Made by a program: the position numbers and the translations under genes | DNA from: Chitinophaga qingshengii | Lineage (GTDB): Bacteria; Bacteroidota; Bacteroidia; Chitinophagales; Chitinophagaceae | Direction: 5' to 3' | Length of the DNA stretch: 64,000 nucleotides | Assembly: GCF_014529935.1 (NCBI RefSeq) | Contig: NZ_JACVFC010000005.1 | Span: 496,001-560,000 of the forward strand | Shown: one piece after another, positions 1-8,907 of the stretch | How the letters are laid out: every line of letters begins with the position of its first letter | How positions within the stretch are numbered: position 1 is the stretch's first letter | Notes under the pieces: generated by a model | What the model saw: only the letters and a program-made list of their open reading frames with translations | What the model was told of the DNA's origin: nothing | Databases searched by the model: none

Positions 1-2619
1 GTTGTCTTTTACATAAGCTACTACCAGCATTGCTTCCCCGGGTCCGTCATAACGGCAGGTATAGCTGTTGGCGCCTGCCGGGATGACGAACGTCTCCGCA
101 TAATGGAAACGCTGTGTGCCGCCACCGGCGGATACTTCCAGCTGTTGTCCTTCTACCAGCATACCGATGTGGCATTGGTTATGGGTAGGGATGGTCACTT
201 CTCCGGAGAACGCATATCTGTCTACCGTATAAAAATGTTCCGGATGGGTGGGTAGCTGCCATTTTTTACCCTGTGTCCATTCCGCTTGCAGCTGTGGTTT
301 GGAAATCAGTGTATCCGTTACCGTTTGTCCTTTCCGGTCGAAGTAAAGATTGTCAAACGCACGGTCCAGGTGAATGGGGCGTGGACGGCCATTCAGATCT
401 GTGCGCAGCCAGTCGTACATTTTAAAGGTAAAGATGTAGGGCGTACTGCTGATTTCCAGTACCATGTTGTTTTTACCAGAAGCGTGTATGGTGCCGTTGG
501 GAATAAGGAACAGGTCATGTTTTTGAGCGGTGAACTGTTGTACATATTTTTCCACCGGCAGCGGTGTCGCATCATGGAGCGCCGCTTCCAGCGCCTTTCT
601 GAATACATCCGGTTGTATGTTTTCCTGGAAGCCGAGATACACTTGCGCGCCCGGTTCACAGTCAAGGATGTAGTATGTTTCGTCCTGGGTGAAATCCTCG
701 CCGAAATGGGTACGGGTGTATTCAGGTCGCGGATGGCATTGAATAGAAAGATTGCCGCCATCGTAGGTATCGAGGAAATCGAAGCGGATAGGGAAGGCGG
801 TACCGAAGCGGGACGCGGCTTTCCCGAGTAGTTGCCGGTTGTTGTGAAACGCCAGCGTATCAAAGGTGATCTCCAGTAGTCTACCGGCGCCTTCCAATAC
901 TACACCGTTTTCCGGTGTGATCAGTTCAAAGGACCAGGCATAATTTACTTCATCGGGGTGGAGGCCGGGCAGGTGTTTTTTCATCCAGTTGCCACCCCAT
1001 ACGCCGGCTTCAAACCAGGGCCGGGCACGGAACGGCTGCGCCAGCAGGGAGCTCAGGGCAGCACGCAGATGATCGCCCTGCATCCAGGTAATGGTATCCG
1101 GTCTTTGCCCGTCGATGATGACATCGATATGTGGCAGCAACGATTGTTTGTGTTTATTGAGTACCGGCCAGTCGGTAAAGTAACAGCGTTTATACGAATA
1201 CGTTGGTGTGCCGATGTTGGTAATGCTACCAGCCCGTAACCTGTACTGGATCTCATTTTTCGGTATATCAACGTAAAGGCGGCGGCCTTTGATACCGGTG
1301 AGGGCAGCTCCGGTACCATAGACGATATGCAGGCCGGGTGTATCGTCCGGGCGAACAGCAAACAGTTTTTCCGCATCAAGGAAATCAGCCAGGTTGCCTT
1401 CAAAACGTTTACCAAATACCGGATCATCTGTGCCGGCATAATCCTGTAACATGGTGGTGATCATCTCCGGTGATTGCAGGCATACGCCGGTATGGTACCA
1501 GTAAACAGGCCGTTGCTGTTGTTGCAGCGCCTGGTGCAGGCCGGAGCGGAATTGTTCCCATAACACCCCGTCATAACCATCTATAATAACGGTGGTATCC
1601 TCTTTCAGCAAGGCCGCCAGGGAGCTATAACCTTCTTCTACCGGGTGACCGGTATGGAAAGAAGGGAAGATGGTATAGGTATCTTTATCTGTTTGTGTGG
1701 AAACGGGCAACAGGGGCTGTTTGGTGCGACGCAGCTCCTGTGGGGCCGGTGCCGCCGGTATCGCCATGGCGGCGCCGGCAAGGATACTGTGTTCCGTTTC
1801 CTGTGTGTAGGTAATCTTAACAGGCAAGCCTTTCAGCTGTTCTTCCAGCGGACCGGCAAACAACGTATAGGCACGGGCGATATTACCACCGATGACAAGT
1901 TCCCTGCAGCCAAAACGAGAGACCCAGGGCTGCAGAAAAGCGCCCAGATTTCTGCCGAAGGCGCTAAATACCGGCTGGGCAATAGTTTTATATTGTTCAG
2001 CCATTACTTTGACAGAAGCCGCGGCTACCCCGGTTTGTCGCCGGAATGTGTTTAATAGCCAGCGGGTAGAAAAGTAGTCGTCTGCCACACTATCTTCAAA
2101 GGGGCAATCATAGAATGCGCCGGAGGAGGGAAGGTCCGGACCACTGGTGGCCAGTTCTCCGTTGACCAGGAACGCCGAACCAAAACCGGTGCCCAGCGTG
2201 AGCAATATGGTTTTTTCGGCTTTCAGTCCCAGTACGTGCCGGGCGCCGATGGCAAAACAATGCGCGTCGTTACAGAAGTGAACGGGCAGCTCGCCGGTAC
2301 CGGCAGCATCCTGTAAGGCCTGGCGTACGTGAAGACCAAAGAGCCGGCCAAATTTGCCGCCTACTTTGGTAATAGCGCTAATGCCCTGCTGATAGTCAAA
2401 AGGACCAGGCATCGCAATGCCAATGCCGCTCACCGGTGTATCCTTTAATGCAGTGATACAGCCGGCGATCACGGAAATAATCTCTGCCGCACTGCCATCT
2501 GCCCGCAGGCTTTTGGTGATAATACTGCCTGGGGCCTCGCCGGGATGAGCCGTGTTTACTATACAGGCAGATACATGACTGCCGCCAATGTCAATCGCAA
2601 TTTTTTTCTCCGCTACCAT
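1..2619 (-). CDS. ROK-family sugar kinase fused to class I mannose-6-phosphate isomerase (3' end outside window)
   Basis: An open frame of 873 codons runs from an ATG at 2619 to the left edge with no stop. Residues ~1-300 are a ROK kinase: an N-terminal DIGGSH phosphate-binding motif, GIGIAMPGP, CNDAH and LTLGTGFGSAF; the usual ROK ELGH/zinc segment is not recognisable. Residues ~320-520 form a middle domain with VIIDGY, also seen in large Bacteroidota isomerases. From ~530 it is a cupin phosphomannose isomerase whose metal ligands appear intact: Q627 and H629 (IQCHP), E647 (DETYYIL) and H712 (GTIHASG). The inferred role is phosphorylation of a hexose and interconversion of mannose-6-P and fructose-6-P on one cytoplasmic chain. 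A perfect palindrome upstream (2665-2678) may be its operator. The domain calls are firm; the sugar specificity is unknown. Confidence 0.85.
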   Translation of the reverse strand, partial: MVAEKKIAIDIGGSHVSACIVNTAHPGEAPGSIITKSLRADGSAAEIISVIAGCITALKDTPVSGIGIAMPGPFDYQQGISAITKVGGKFGRLFGLHVRQALQDAAGTGELPVHFCNDAHCFAIGARHVLGLKAEKTILLTLGTGFGSAFLVNGELATSGPDLPSSGAFYDCPFEDSVADDYFSTRWLLNTFRRQTGVAAASVKVMAEQYKTIAQPVFSAFGRNLGAFLQPWVSRFGCRELVIGGNIARAYTLFAGPLEEQLKGLPVKITYTQETEHSILAGAAMAIPAAPAPQELRRTKQPLLPVSTQTDKDTYTIFPSFHTGHPVEEGYSSLAALLKEDTTVIIDGYDGVLWEQFRSGLHQALQQQQRPVYWYHTGVCLQSPEMITTMLQDYAGTDDPVFGKRFEGNLADFLDAEKLFAVRPDDTPGLHIVYGTGAALTGIKGRRLYVDIPKNEIQYRLRAGSITNIGTPTYSYKRCYFTDWPVLNKHKQSLLPHIDVIIDGQRPDTITWMQGDHLRAALSSLLAQPFRARPWFEAGVWGGNWMKKHLPGLHPDEVNYAWSFELITPENGVVLEGAGRLLEITFDTLAFHNNRQLLGKAASRFGTAFPIRFDFLDTYDGGNLSIQCHPRPEYTRTHFGEDFTQDETYYILDCEPGAQVYLGFQENIQPDVFRKALEAALHDATPLPVEKYVQQFTAQKHDLFLIPNGTIHASGKNNMVLEISSTPYIFTFKMYDWLRTDLNGRPRPIHLDRAFDNLYFDRKGQTVTDTLISKPQLQAEWTQGKKWQLPTHPEHFYTVDRYAFSGEVTIPTHNQCHIGMLVEGQQLEVSAGGGTQRFHYAETFVIPAGANSYTCRYDGPGEAMLVVAYVKDN

Positions 2620-2664
2620 TATTTAATGTTCATATGTTCAAACATAATAAAAGTTTTTGGAGTA

Positions 2665-2678
2665 GCAAATTAATTTGC
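2665..2678. promoter_or_regulatory. 14-bp perfect palindrome upstream of the ROK-isomerase gene
   Basis: GCAAATTAATTTGC is a perfect palindrome about 45 bp upstream of the ROK-isomerase ATG. On the minus strand it overlaps a near-match (TTAATTTG) to the Bacteroidota -7 box. A direct repeat ATGTTCA lies between it and the start (2627-2641). It is probably a promoter/operator region; the regulator is unknown. Confidence 0.35.
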
Positions 2679-2702
2679 ATTGCAGGGGGAATAAAAACAA
2701 AA

Positions 2703-2727
2703 CGCCCCGGTCGTACTGACCGGGGCG
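2703..2727 (-). terminator. Intrinsic terminator of the acyltransferase gene
   Basis: A 10-bp perfect GC-rich stem (CGCCCCGGTC / GACCGGGGCG) with a 5-nt loop lies just past the stop of the acyltransferase. On the minus strand it is followed by a U-rich tract. Confidence 0.85.
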
Positions 2728-2740
2728 GCGCTATCATCAG

Positions 2741-3847
2741 TTATTTTTTGTTTCTCCGGTGTCGGCTCAGGTAATTTCTGACCGGCTGGTCGTAAGCCAC
2801 CATGGCTAACCAGCCGATGCCTATCAGCACAAGGGTGGAAACGGGGATTACTACCGCCAGGGTAGACATATCCGGTTTGTATTGCTCCAGGTAATGGGCA
2901 AAAATCCAGATAAATCCATAATGCGTCATATATAAAGGATAGGAGAGCTTACCGGAAAAGCTGCAAGGCTTCTCCAGCGTAGGTACCAGTCGCGCGCCGG
3001 CGCCCAGGGCCACCAGCAGCGGGAAATAGAATACCACTACCAGCACTTCTGCCAGCCAGTTCAGGGGGAAGTAAGGCATGAGCAAGCCTGCCAGCAGCAG
3101 GAGCGTAACACCCGGAAACCCAAGGCGGTTGGGAATAATCAGCCGGAAACGGTACACCAGCATACCTGCGGTGAAAGAATAGAACAGCCTGGCGCCGCCG
3201 TCCCAGAAACTGTCTTTACTCCAGCCCCCCATGAGGTTGCCGGCACGGTAAGCGGTAAAACCTAAGATGACAGCGGCTGCCAGCGCTACGATCAGCAATA
3301 CGTTGCGGCGAAGCCGCCATAATATCAAGGCATAAAATATATTGGCGATGTATTCCCAAAACAGGGACCATGCGGGTGCATTCAGGCAAAAAAGATTAAA
3401 ATACCGTTCCGCTATAATGGGGAAGGGGATCATCAGCAGCGTGGTGGCAAACAGCAGGGCCGTCTTCCCAAAGCCATAACCGGCCGGCGGTCCCATCAGG
3501 GGGTCTAACAGGAAGGTGAGCAAGCCCAGTACCGCTCCCAGCACCACCAGGGGATGCAGACGGATAAGCCGGGCCCGGAAAAAATCCCGCAGACCTAAAG
3601 TAGCCATGCGGTCATCATATGCATAGGCGATCACAAAACCGGACAGGCAAAAGAAGAAATCAACCGCCAGAAACCCATGTCCGGCGAAGTTTTTACTGTA
3701 GTCAGTAAATACCACTTCCATAAAGTGAAAGATCACCACTACAATCGCTGCTATTCCCCGCAGTCCGTCCAGTATGGCAAAATGTTGTTTGCCGGAGGCA
3801 ACCGCTAACGGCTGCGCTCTCCCTGCTGTCATTGTTCCTGTTTCCAT
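2741..3847 (-). CDS. Acyltransferase 3 family membrane protein (OafA/YrhL-like)
   Basis: This 368-residue polytopic inner-membrane protein opens with the family signature (AILDGLRGIAAIVVVIFHF, residues ~25-43) and has a second conserved block, DFFFCLSGFVIAYAYDDRM, near residue 85. About ten hydrophobic segments follow, and it ends in a basic tail (RHRRNKK). Members of this family move acyl groups (often acetyl) from the cytoplasm onto sugars or lipids at the cell surface. The length is normal for the family. It is a single gene with its own terminator, divergent from the SDR operon at 4135. The acceptor cannot be told from sequence. Confidence 0.88.
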   Translation of the reverse strand: METGTMTAGRAQPLAVASGKQHFAILDGLRGIAAIVVVIFHFMEVVFTDYSKNFAGHGFLAVDFFFCLSGFVIAYAYDDRMATLGLRDFFRARLIRLHPLVVLGAVLGLLTFLLDPLMGPPAGYGFGKTALLFATTLLMIPFPIIAERYFNLFCLNAPAWSLFWEYIANIFYALILWRLRRNVLLIVALAAAVILGFTAYRAGNLMGGWSKDSFWDGGARLFYSFTAGMLVYRFRLIIPNRLGFPGVTLLLLAGLLMPYFPLNWLAEVLVVVFYFPLLVALGAGARLVPTLEKPCSFSGKLSYPLYMTHYGFIWIFAHYLEQYKPDMSTLAVVIPVSTLVLIGIGWLAMVAYDQPVRNYLSRHRRNKK

Positions 3848-4050
3848 ATCAATCCGTGCAAGATAACAAGGAAACAGGGAAACTGCAAGCAGGCGGCTAT
3901 TGGCCGGGAATATCTACTGTCAGCCATGGTTAGCAACAACTTAAGAAAACTGGCCTGTCCGGAAGAGGCTATCTAAACACGATTTCATTATGGCCCTATG
4001 AACAAAGCAAATCAGGACTTTTAAACAAAGTCAACTACTGAGGCTAAAAC

Positions 4051-4058
4051 TATTTTTG
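4051..4058 (+). promoter_or_regulatory. Bacteroidota-type -7 box upstream of the SDR pair
   Basis: TATTTTTG matches TAnnTTTG exactly, 77 bp upstream of the first SDR start. No clear -33 TTG is seen at the expected distance. Intergenic 3848-4134 otherwise shows no gene. Confidence 0.4.
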
Positions 4059-4134
4059 CTTTAGAAAAGAAAGAAGAACGAACAGCAACCACAATCAGAA
4101 CTTCTAATTATTTAAAAGAATAAAAATTTACAAA

Positions 4135-4872
4135 ATGAAAAAGTTAAACGACAAAATTGCGGTAATCACAGGTGGCAATAGTGGCCTCGGATTTTCCACA
4201 GCGAAAGAATTAATAGCCAACGGCGCCACCGTGATCATTACTGGCCGGAGGAAAGAGGCAGTTGAAAAAGCAGCGTTGGAGCTGGGCGCCACCGGTATAG
4301 TCTGCGACCATGCTAAAATAAGCGACATAGAAAACCTTACAAAACTTGTAGCGCAGGCGTTCGGGCGAGCAGACATTTTAATTGTGAATGCGGGTATAAC
4401 TAATCTGAGTTCGATAGAGGATGCAACGGAAGAAATGTTTGATCAGCTCATGAACGTGAATTTAAAGGGCGCCTACTTTACCTTGAGCCGGTTTATCCCA
4501 TTGCTCACTGATGGAGCCTCTGTGGTTGTAACATCTTCTTCATCTGCCTCCACGACTAAACCACATACTTCCATTTACACCGCAAGCAAAACAGCTATCA
4601 ACGCCATAGTAAAAATTGCCGCCATTGAATTGGCATCCCGTCGTATTAGGGTGAATGCAGTTAGTCCCGGCCCCTTCGCTACAGAAATAATGGCCAAAAG
4701 TGGTATAGGCGATCCTAAAACGCAGGATTTTATCATCTCCGGTGTCCCACTCGGCAGATTAGGCATCCCTTCAGAAGCAGGCAAGCTAATTAGTTTTCTT
4801 TCAAGTGATGATGCAGCCTACATTACCGGTGCCGAATACTTAATCGATGGAGGCCAGTCTTTGAACAAATAA
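4135..4872 (+). CDS. SDR-family NAD(P)-dependent oxidoreductase
   Basis: A classical short-chain dehydrogenase of 245 residues. It has the cofactor glycine motif TGGNSGLG (residues 12-19), NAG at 85-87, a serine-rich catalytic strand near 134-139, and the catalytic pair Y148-x-x-x-K152. The C-terminal GAEYLIDGGQS is typical of FabG-like SDRs. It is followed after 51 bp by a second SDR and, further on, by an AraC regulator, which suggests an inducible redox operon. The substrate is unknown. Confidence 0.9.
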   Translation: MKKLNDKIAVITGGNSGLGFSTAKELIANGATVIITGRRKEAVEKAALELGATGIVCDHAKISDIENLTKLVAQAFGRADILIVNAGITNLSSIEDATEEMFDQLMNVNLKGAYFTLSRFIPLLTDGASVVVTSSSSASTTKPHTSIYTASKTAINAIVKIAAIELASRRIRVNAVSPGPFATEIMAKSGIGDPKTQDFIISGVPLGRLGIPSEAGKLISFLSSDDAAYITGAEYLIDGGQSLNK

Positions 4873-4923
4873 GGGCTTGTTTTACTATTTAAAATCTTAA
4901 CGATAACGAATAAAAAAAATAAA

Positions 4924-5943
4924 ATGGTACAAAATAACAATAGCGGCGCGCTTCAGCACCCAATTAAGACCGGGTTCAATGCCCAATCAACCACCACTGA
5001 CGTCATCAAAGGAATTGACCTCGGCGGAAAGATCGCCATAGTTACTGGCGGCAATACCGGCATCGGATTAGAGACTGCTAAAACACTTGCTTCAGCGGGT
5101 GCAACAGTAATTATTCCAGCCAGGAACGTAGAAAAAGCAAAGAAGAATCTGGAAGGTATGGCAAACATTGAGATCGAAGAAATGGATATTATGAAACCGG
5201 AATCCATTGATGCGTTTGCCCGGAAATTCCTTGCATCAGGAAGGTCATTGCACATTTTAATCAATAATGCAGGTATTATGTGGGTTCCGCTTCAACGTGA
5301 CAGCCGGGGTATCGAATCACAGCTGGCGACAAACTACATAGGCCAGTTTCATCTCACTTCAAAACTGTGGCCAGCATTGAAACAGGCTAACGGCGCGCGG
5401 GTAGTGAATGTTTCTTCACTGGGACACCATAACGCCTCATTTAATTTTGATGATCCCAATTTTGAGAATCGGGATTACGAAACACTGCAGGCGTATGGGC
5501 ACTCCAAAACAGCCAGCAACCTCTTTACGCTGGAATTGGACAATCGTGCCAAAGGTTTCAATGTAAGAGCATTCTCCGTTCACCCGGGCTCCATTGCAGG
5601 AACGGAACTAGGAAGGAACGCCGATATGGAACAGTGGAAAAAGCTGGGTTTCCTGGACGACAACGGCAATATGCGCCCGGAAGTGCTTGCAGCATTAAAG
5701 ACCATCCCACAAGGGGCTGCTACAACTGTTTTTGCCGCAACCAGTCCATTGCTGAGCAATATAGGAGGGGTCTACTGTGAAGATGGGGACATCGCCGAAC
5801 TTTTATCTGATGATCCATCTGTACAAACTACTGCTAAACTACATCAGAGCGGCGTGCAACAATATTCTTTAGACGAAAGTTCTGCAAAACGCCTATGGAA
5901 ACTTACCGAAGATATGACAGGAATTCATTTCAACTTAGCATAG
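4924..5943 (+). CDS. SDR-family oxidoreductase, retinol-dehydrogenase/WWOX-like
   Basis: A 339-residue SDR of the longer type. The Rossmann motif TGGNTGIG is at 41-48, NNAG at 114-117, and the catalytic Y191/K195 lie in YGHSK. An N-terminal extension of about 35 residues precedes the first strand, and a longer C-terminus follows the catalytic site, as in retinol dehydrogenase / light-dependent protochlorophyllide-reductase-like SDRs. It lies 51 bp after another SDR on the same strand, probably cotranscribed. The two SDRs belong to different subfamilies, so this is not a simple duplication. Confidence 0.88.
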   Translation: MVQNNNSGALQHPIKTGFNAQSTTTDVIKGIDLGGKIAIVTGGNTGIGLETAKTLASAGATVIIPARNVEKAKKNLEGMANIEIEEMDIMKPESIDAFARKFLASGRSLHILINNAGIMWVPLQRDSRGIESQLATNYIGQFHLTSKLWPALKQANGARVVNVSSLGHHNASFNFDDPNFENRDYETLQAYGHSKTASNLFTLELDNRAKGFNVRAFSVHPGSIAGTELGRNADMEQWKKLGFLDDNGNMRPEVLAALKTIPQGAATTVFAATSPLLSNIGGVYCEDGDIAELLSDDPSVQTTAKLHQSGVQQYSLDESSAKRLWKLTEDMTGIHFNLA

Positions 5944-6065
5944 ATGCCGGCGGTAACATATTGATTTTCAAGGTGATTATTTGATATTATATTTATTATA
6001 TTTATAAAACGATCGCAACACGTAAGCACCGGTCCAATAAACAAAGCCTGCAGCCAATTTACTGG

Positions 6066-6073
6066 CTAACTTT
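6066..6073 (+). promoter_or_regulatory. -7 promoter box of the AraC gene at 6115
   Basis: TAACTTTG matches TAnnTTTG exactly and lies about 42 bp upstream of the AraC-family start. Confidence 0.4.
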
Positions 6074-6114
6074 GTTCAGGCTTCTTTGACTAAGGGCTTG
6101 CAATTTTAAATGTT

Positions 6115-6933
6115 ATGCACATGGAATACCAGGCCAAATATATTACTGAAGATATCAAGCTTTCCTGCTATGAAGACAAATTCTTCAAATCGGACATTAT
6201 GTTCGAGCACCACATGCTGGTTTGGTTTCTTTCCGGAGAAACTAAAATAGTACAGGCAGATGGGACTTATATATTTCAAAAAGGAGATACATTTTTAATC
6301 CCCAGAAATCAACTTGCGACGATCATTAATTATCCAAAAGATGGATTGCCGCATCAAACTGTTGTCATGCATTTAACGACGGAATGGCTGCGTAATTTTT
6401 ACGAAAAGATAAAATTTAAGCCCCAAACCGGGAACGAGCAAAAAATAAGACATTACAATAATCACCCTTTGCTGCAAAGCTGTTTATCCTCTCTTATTCC
6501 ATATTTTGATATGAAAGAACTGCCGGAAGATATTGCTAACCTAAAAATAACAGAAGCCGTGAGCATACTTCGTGCTATTGATCCAACAATCGACGGTATA
6601 CTGACAAATTTTGAAGAACCTGGCAAAATTGATCTGGCAACTTATATGGAGAAAAACTTCATGTTCAATATGCCGATTGAAAAATTTGGTTATTTAACCG
6701 GAAGAAGTTTGACAACTTTCAAGCGGGATTTTAAAAGAGCATTCGACACAACTCCACAAAAATGGTTAACCAGGAAACGTTTGGAACTTGCCCATTATCA
6801 ATTTGTTGAAAAGAAAATGAAACCAATTGATGTGTGTTATGAAGTGGGATTTGAAAATCTGTCGCATTTTTCTTTCGCATTTAAGAAATATTTCGGTTAC
6901 GCGCCAACCAAGTTGCTGACGGCGGGAAATTAG
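6115..6933 (+). CDS. AraC-family transcriptional regulator
   Basis: 272 residues. The N-terminal ~150 form a cupin-like sensor (FQKGDTFLIPRNQ), and the C-terminal ~100 are an AraC double helix-turn-helix (second helix region VCYEVGFENLSHFSFAFKKYFG, then APTKL). ATG at 6115 is followed two codons later by another ATG (6121), and either could be used. It follows the two SDR genes on the same strand but has its own -7 box. Likely it controls the upstream SDR pair or the redox cluster; this is inference from position only. Confidence 0.88.
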   Translation: MHMEYQAKYITEDIKLSCYEDKFFKSDIMFEHHMLVWFLSGETKIVQADGTYIFQKGDTFLIPRNQLATIINYPKDGLPHQTVVMHLTTEWLRNFYEKIKFKPQTGNEQKIRHYNNHPLLQSCLSSLIPYFDMKELPEDIANLKITEAVSILRAIDPTIDGILTNFEEPGKIDLATYMEKNFMFNMPIEKFGYLTGRSLTTFKRDFKRAFDTTPQKWLTRKRLELAHYQFVEKKMKPIDVCYEVGFENLSHFSFAFKKYFGYAPTKLLTAGN

Positions 6934-7044
6934 CGGGCATACGCCAAAGCGTTTTTTCGCTGATATGGAGGTTCTGACAGCGCCGACAACGATTTCCTGT
7001 TTTGTAAATTACTCATTACATTACAAGCTATAAAAAGAAAGAAA

Positions 7045-7512
7045 ATGACCATTGTACAACAACTGGCCAAACATTTCCGGGATGTGCACTTCGGTGGGAA
7101 CTGGACATCGGTTAACCTGAAGGATACCCTTGCCGATATTAACTGGCAACAGGCTACAACAAAAGTACAGGACCTGAATACGATAGCCGTATTGGTATTT
7201 CATGTCAACTATTATGTGAGCGCTGTTTTAAAAGTCTTGCAGGGTGGCCCTTTAGTGGCTAGCGATAAATTCAGTTTTGACCTTCCGCCAGTGACTTCGG
7301 AAGAAGACTGGCAGCGACTGGTATCCAAAACCCTTACAGAAGCCGAAGTTTTTGCGGGGCTGATCGAAAAGCTGGAGGAGCAACAGTTATCGGAAGATTT
7401 TATAGAGGGGAAATATGGTACCTGGTACCGCAATATCGCAGGGATTATTGAGCATACCCATTATCACCTGGGACAGATTTCCCTGGTTAAAAAAATGACT
7501 GCCGGAAAGTGA
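7045..7512 (+). CDS. DinB-superfamily protein
   Basis: This 155-residue four-helix protein carries histidines in DinB/YfiT-like positions: HVNYY near residue 53 and EHTHYHLGQI near 137-146, which would form a three-His metal site. Such proteins are often metal-dependent thiol-S-transferases or DNA-damage-inducible proteins of unknown substrate. A remnant of a VOC-family gene follows directly in the same frame after its stop codon. Confidence 0.8.
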   Translation: MTIVQQLAKHFRDVHFGGNWTSVNLKDTLADINWQQATTKVQDLNTIAVLVFHVNYYVSAVLKVLQGGPLVASDKFSFDLPPVTSEEDWQRLVSKTLTEAEVFAGLIEKLEEQQLSEDFIEGKYGTWYRNIAGIIEHTHYHLGQISLVKKMTAGK

Positions 7513-7710
7513 GACGTAGTATCACTGTTAAGCCTGTTGTTGTCTGGAACGATTCCGTCGTTGGCCCAGGCCATTATAGCCGCTATTGATCATATACCCG
7601 TTGCTGTTAGTAACCTGGATAGTACAGCCGCCCGTTTTAAAACATTGGGATTTGCCCTTAAGCCCGGTAGGGCCCATTCCAATGATATCAGGAATCTGCA
7701 TGTAAAATGA
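7513..7710 (+). pseudogene. Remnant of a secreted VOC (glyoxalase-like) protein
   Basis: In the same frame as, and immediately after, the DinB stop codon, the translation reads a signal-peptide-like core (VVSLLSLLLSGTIPSLAQA) followed by IDHIPVAVSNLDS, FKTLGFALKPGR and IRNLHVK, then a stop. This matches the N-terminal third of VOC-family proteins (HIPVAV strand, LGF turn). There is no start codon in a good position, and the other two-thirds of the domain are missing. I read it as a deletion remnant. The short minus-strand frames here are shadows. Confidence 0.65.
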
Positions 7711-7803
7711 CAACTATTAATCCCGTTTCCGGTTATATTATTCCCTGAATCGGTTACATCTCTCTTTCCCGGATAAAGGAATTTTGCTGTCAAAGCAAAA
7801 CAA

Positions 7804-8883
7804 ATGGAACTGACACATTTTCGTACATTAGGCCGCTCCGGGTTAAGAGTAAGTCCGGTTACCCTCGGCACTATGACGTTTGGATTGGACTGGCAATACG
7901 GCGCTACCCCGGAAGTCTCTAAAGAGATACTGGCCGGCTACCTGGACCGGGGCGGTAATATGATTGACACTGCGAATATCTATACCCGCGGGCATTCGGA
8001 AAAAATCATCGGCGATTATCTGAAAACCAGTCATGTTAACAGGGACTGGCTCGTGCTCGCCACCAAGTTTTTTGGCAGTATGCGCCCCGGAGATCCCAAC
8101 AGTGGCGGCACCGGCAGAAAAGCGATGATAGCGTCGCTGGAAGCATCGCTCCGCCGTTTGCAGACAGACTATATAGATCTCTACTGGATGCACGCTTTTG
8201 ATGCCCATACGCCGATAGAAGAAACGTTGTATACCCTGGATAAATTGGTGCAGTCCGGCAAAGTCAGGTATATCGGTATTTCAGATACACCGGCCTGGAA
8301 GATTGCCCAGGCGCAAACGCTGGCGCATTTCAGGGGATGGCCCGCTTTCATTGGGTTGCAGCTGGAATATTCGTTGCTGGAAAGATCAGTGGAAGCGGAG
8401 CTGATACCCATGGCCGGAGAGTTGCAGCTGGGCGTTATGCCGTGGTCTCCATTGAAGCAGGGAGTTCTCTCCGGAAAATATACCCGGCAAAACAAAGGTC
8501 AAACATTGAGTCAACGGGCCACCGGCGAAGCGCTGTCTGAAAAGGCTTATGACCTCATTGATGCGCTTCAGCGTTTTGCGGCCGATTTGAAGGTCCCTGT
8601 TGCCGCGATTGCGCTGGCCTGGGTGATGGGCCGCGAAGGGGTGACATCCATCATTATCGGCGCCCGTACAACCCAACAACTGCAACAGAACCTGCAGGCC
8701 ATGGCAGTTACCTTACCACCACAGGCGATCGCTGAACTGAATGCCCTGTCAACCCCCGAATCCTTTTTCCCTTATACGTTGCTGGCGAATGCCCGTCATA
8801 TTGCCCAGGGAGGTGCTACGATTAACGGCAACCCTTCTGTATTACCCGCTATTCTCCCGCAGCACGAAGGCGATCACTATTGA
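7804..8883 (+). CDS. Aldo/keto reductase
   Basis: A 359-residue (alpha/beta)8 NADPH-dependent reductase. The catalytic tetrad is intact: D55 and Y60 (MIDTANIY), K88 (LATKF) and H130 (YWMHAFD). The C-terminal cofactor-binding region is present (SIIIGARTTQQLQQNL). The first residues (FRTLGRSGLRVSPVTLGTMTFG) are typical of the YajO/Tas-type AKR group. An AraC regulator starts 24 bp downstream and probably governs it. The substrate is not evident. Confidence 0.92.
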   Translation: MELTHFRTLGRSGLRVSPVTLGTMTFGLDWQYGATPEVSKEILAGYLDRGGNMIDTANIYTRGHSEKIIGDYLKTSHVNRDWLVLATKFFGSMRPGDPNSGGTGRKAMIASLEASLRRLQTDYIDLYWMHAFDAHTPIEETLYTLDKLVQSGKVRYIGISDTPAWKIAQAQTLAHFRGWPAFIGLQLEYSLLERSVEAELIPMAGELQLGVMPWSPLKQGVLSGKYTRQNKGQTLSQRATGEALSEKAYDLIDALQRFAADLKVPVAAIALAWVMGREGVTSIIIGARTTQQLQQNLQAMAVTLPPQAIAELNALSTPESFFPYTLLANARHIAQGGATINGNPSVLPAILPQHEGDHY

Positions 8884-8907
8884 GTAAAGATGTGTTACTT
8901 TTATGGC

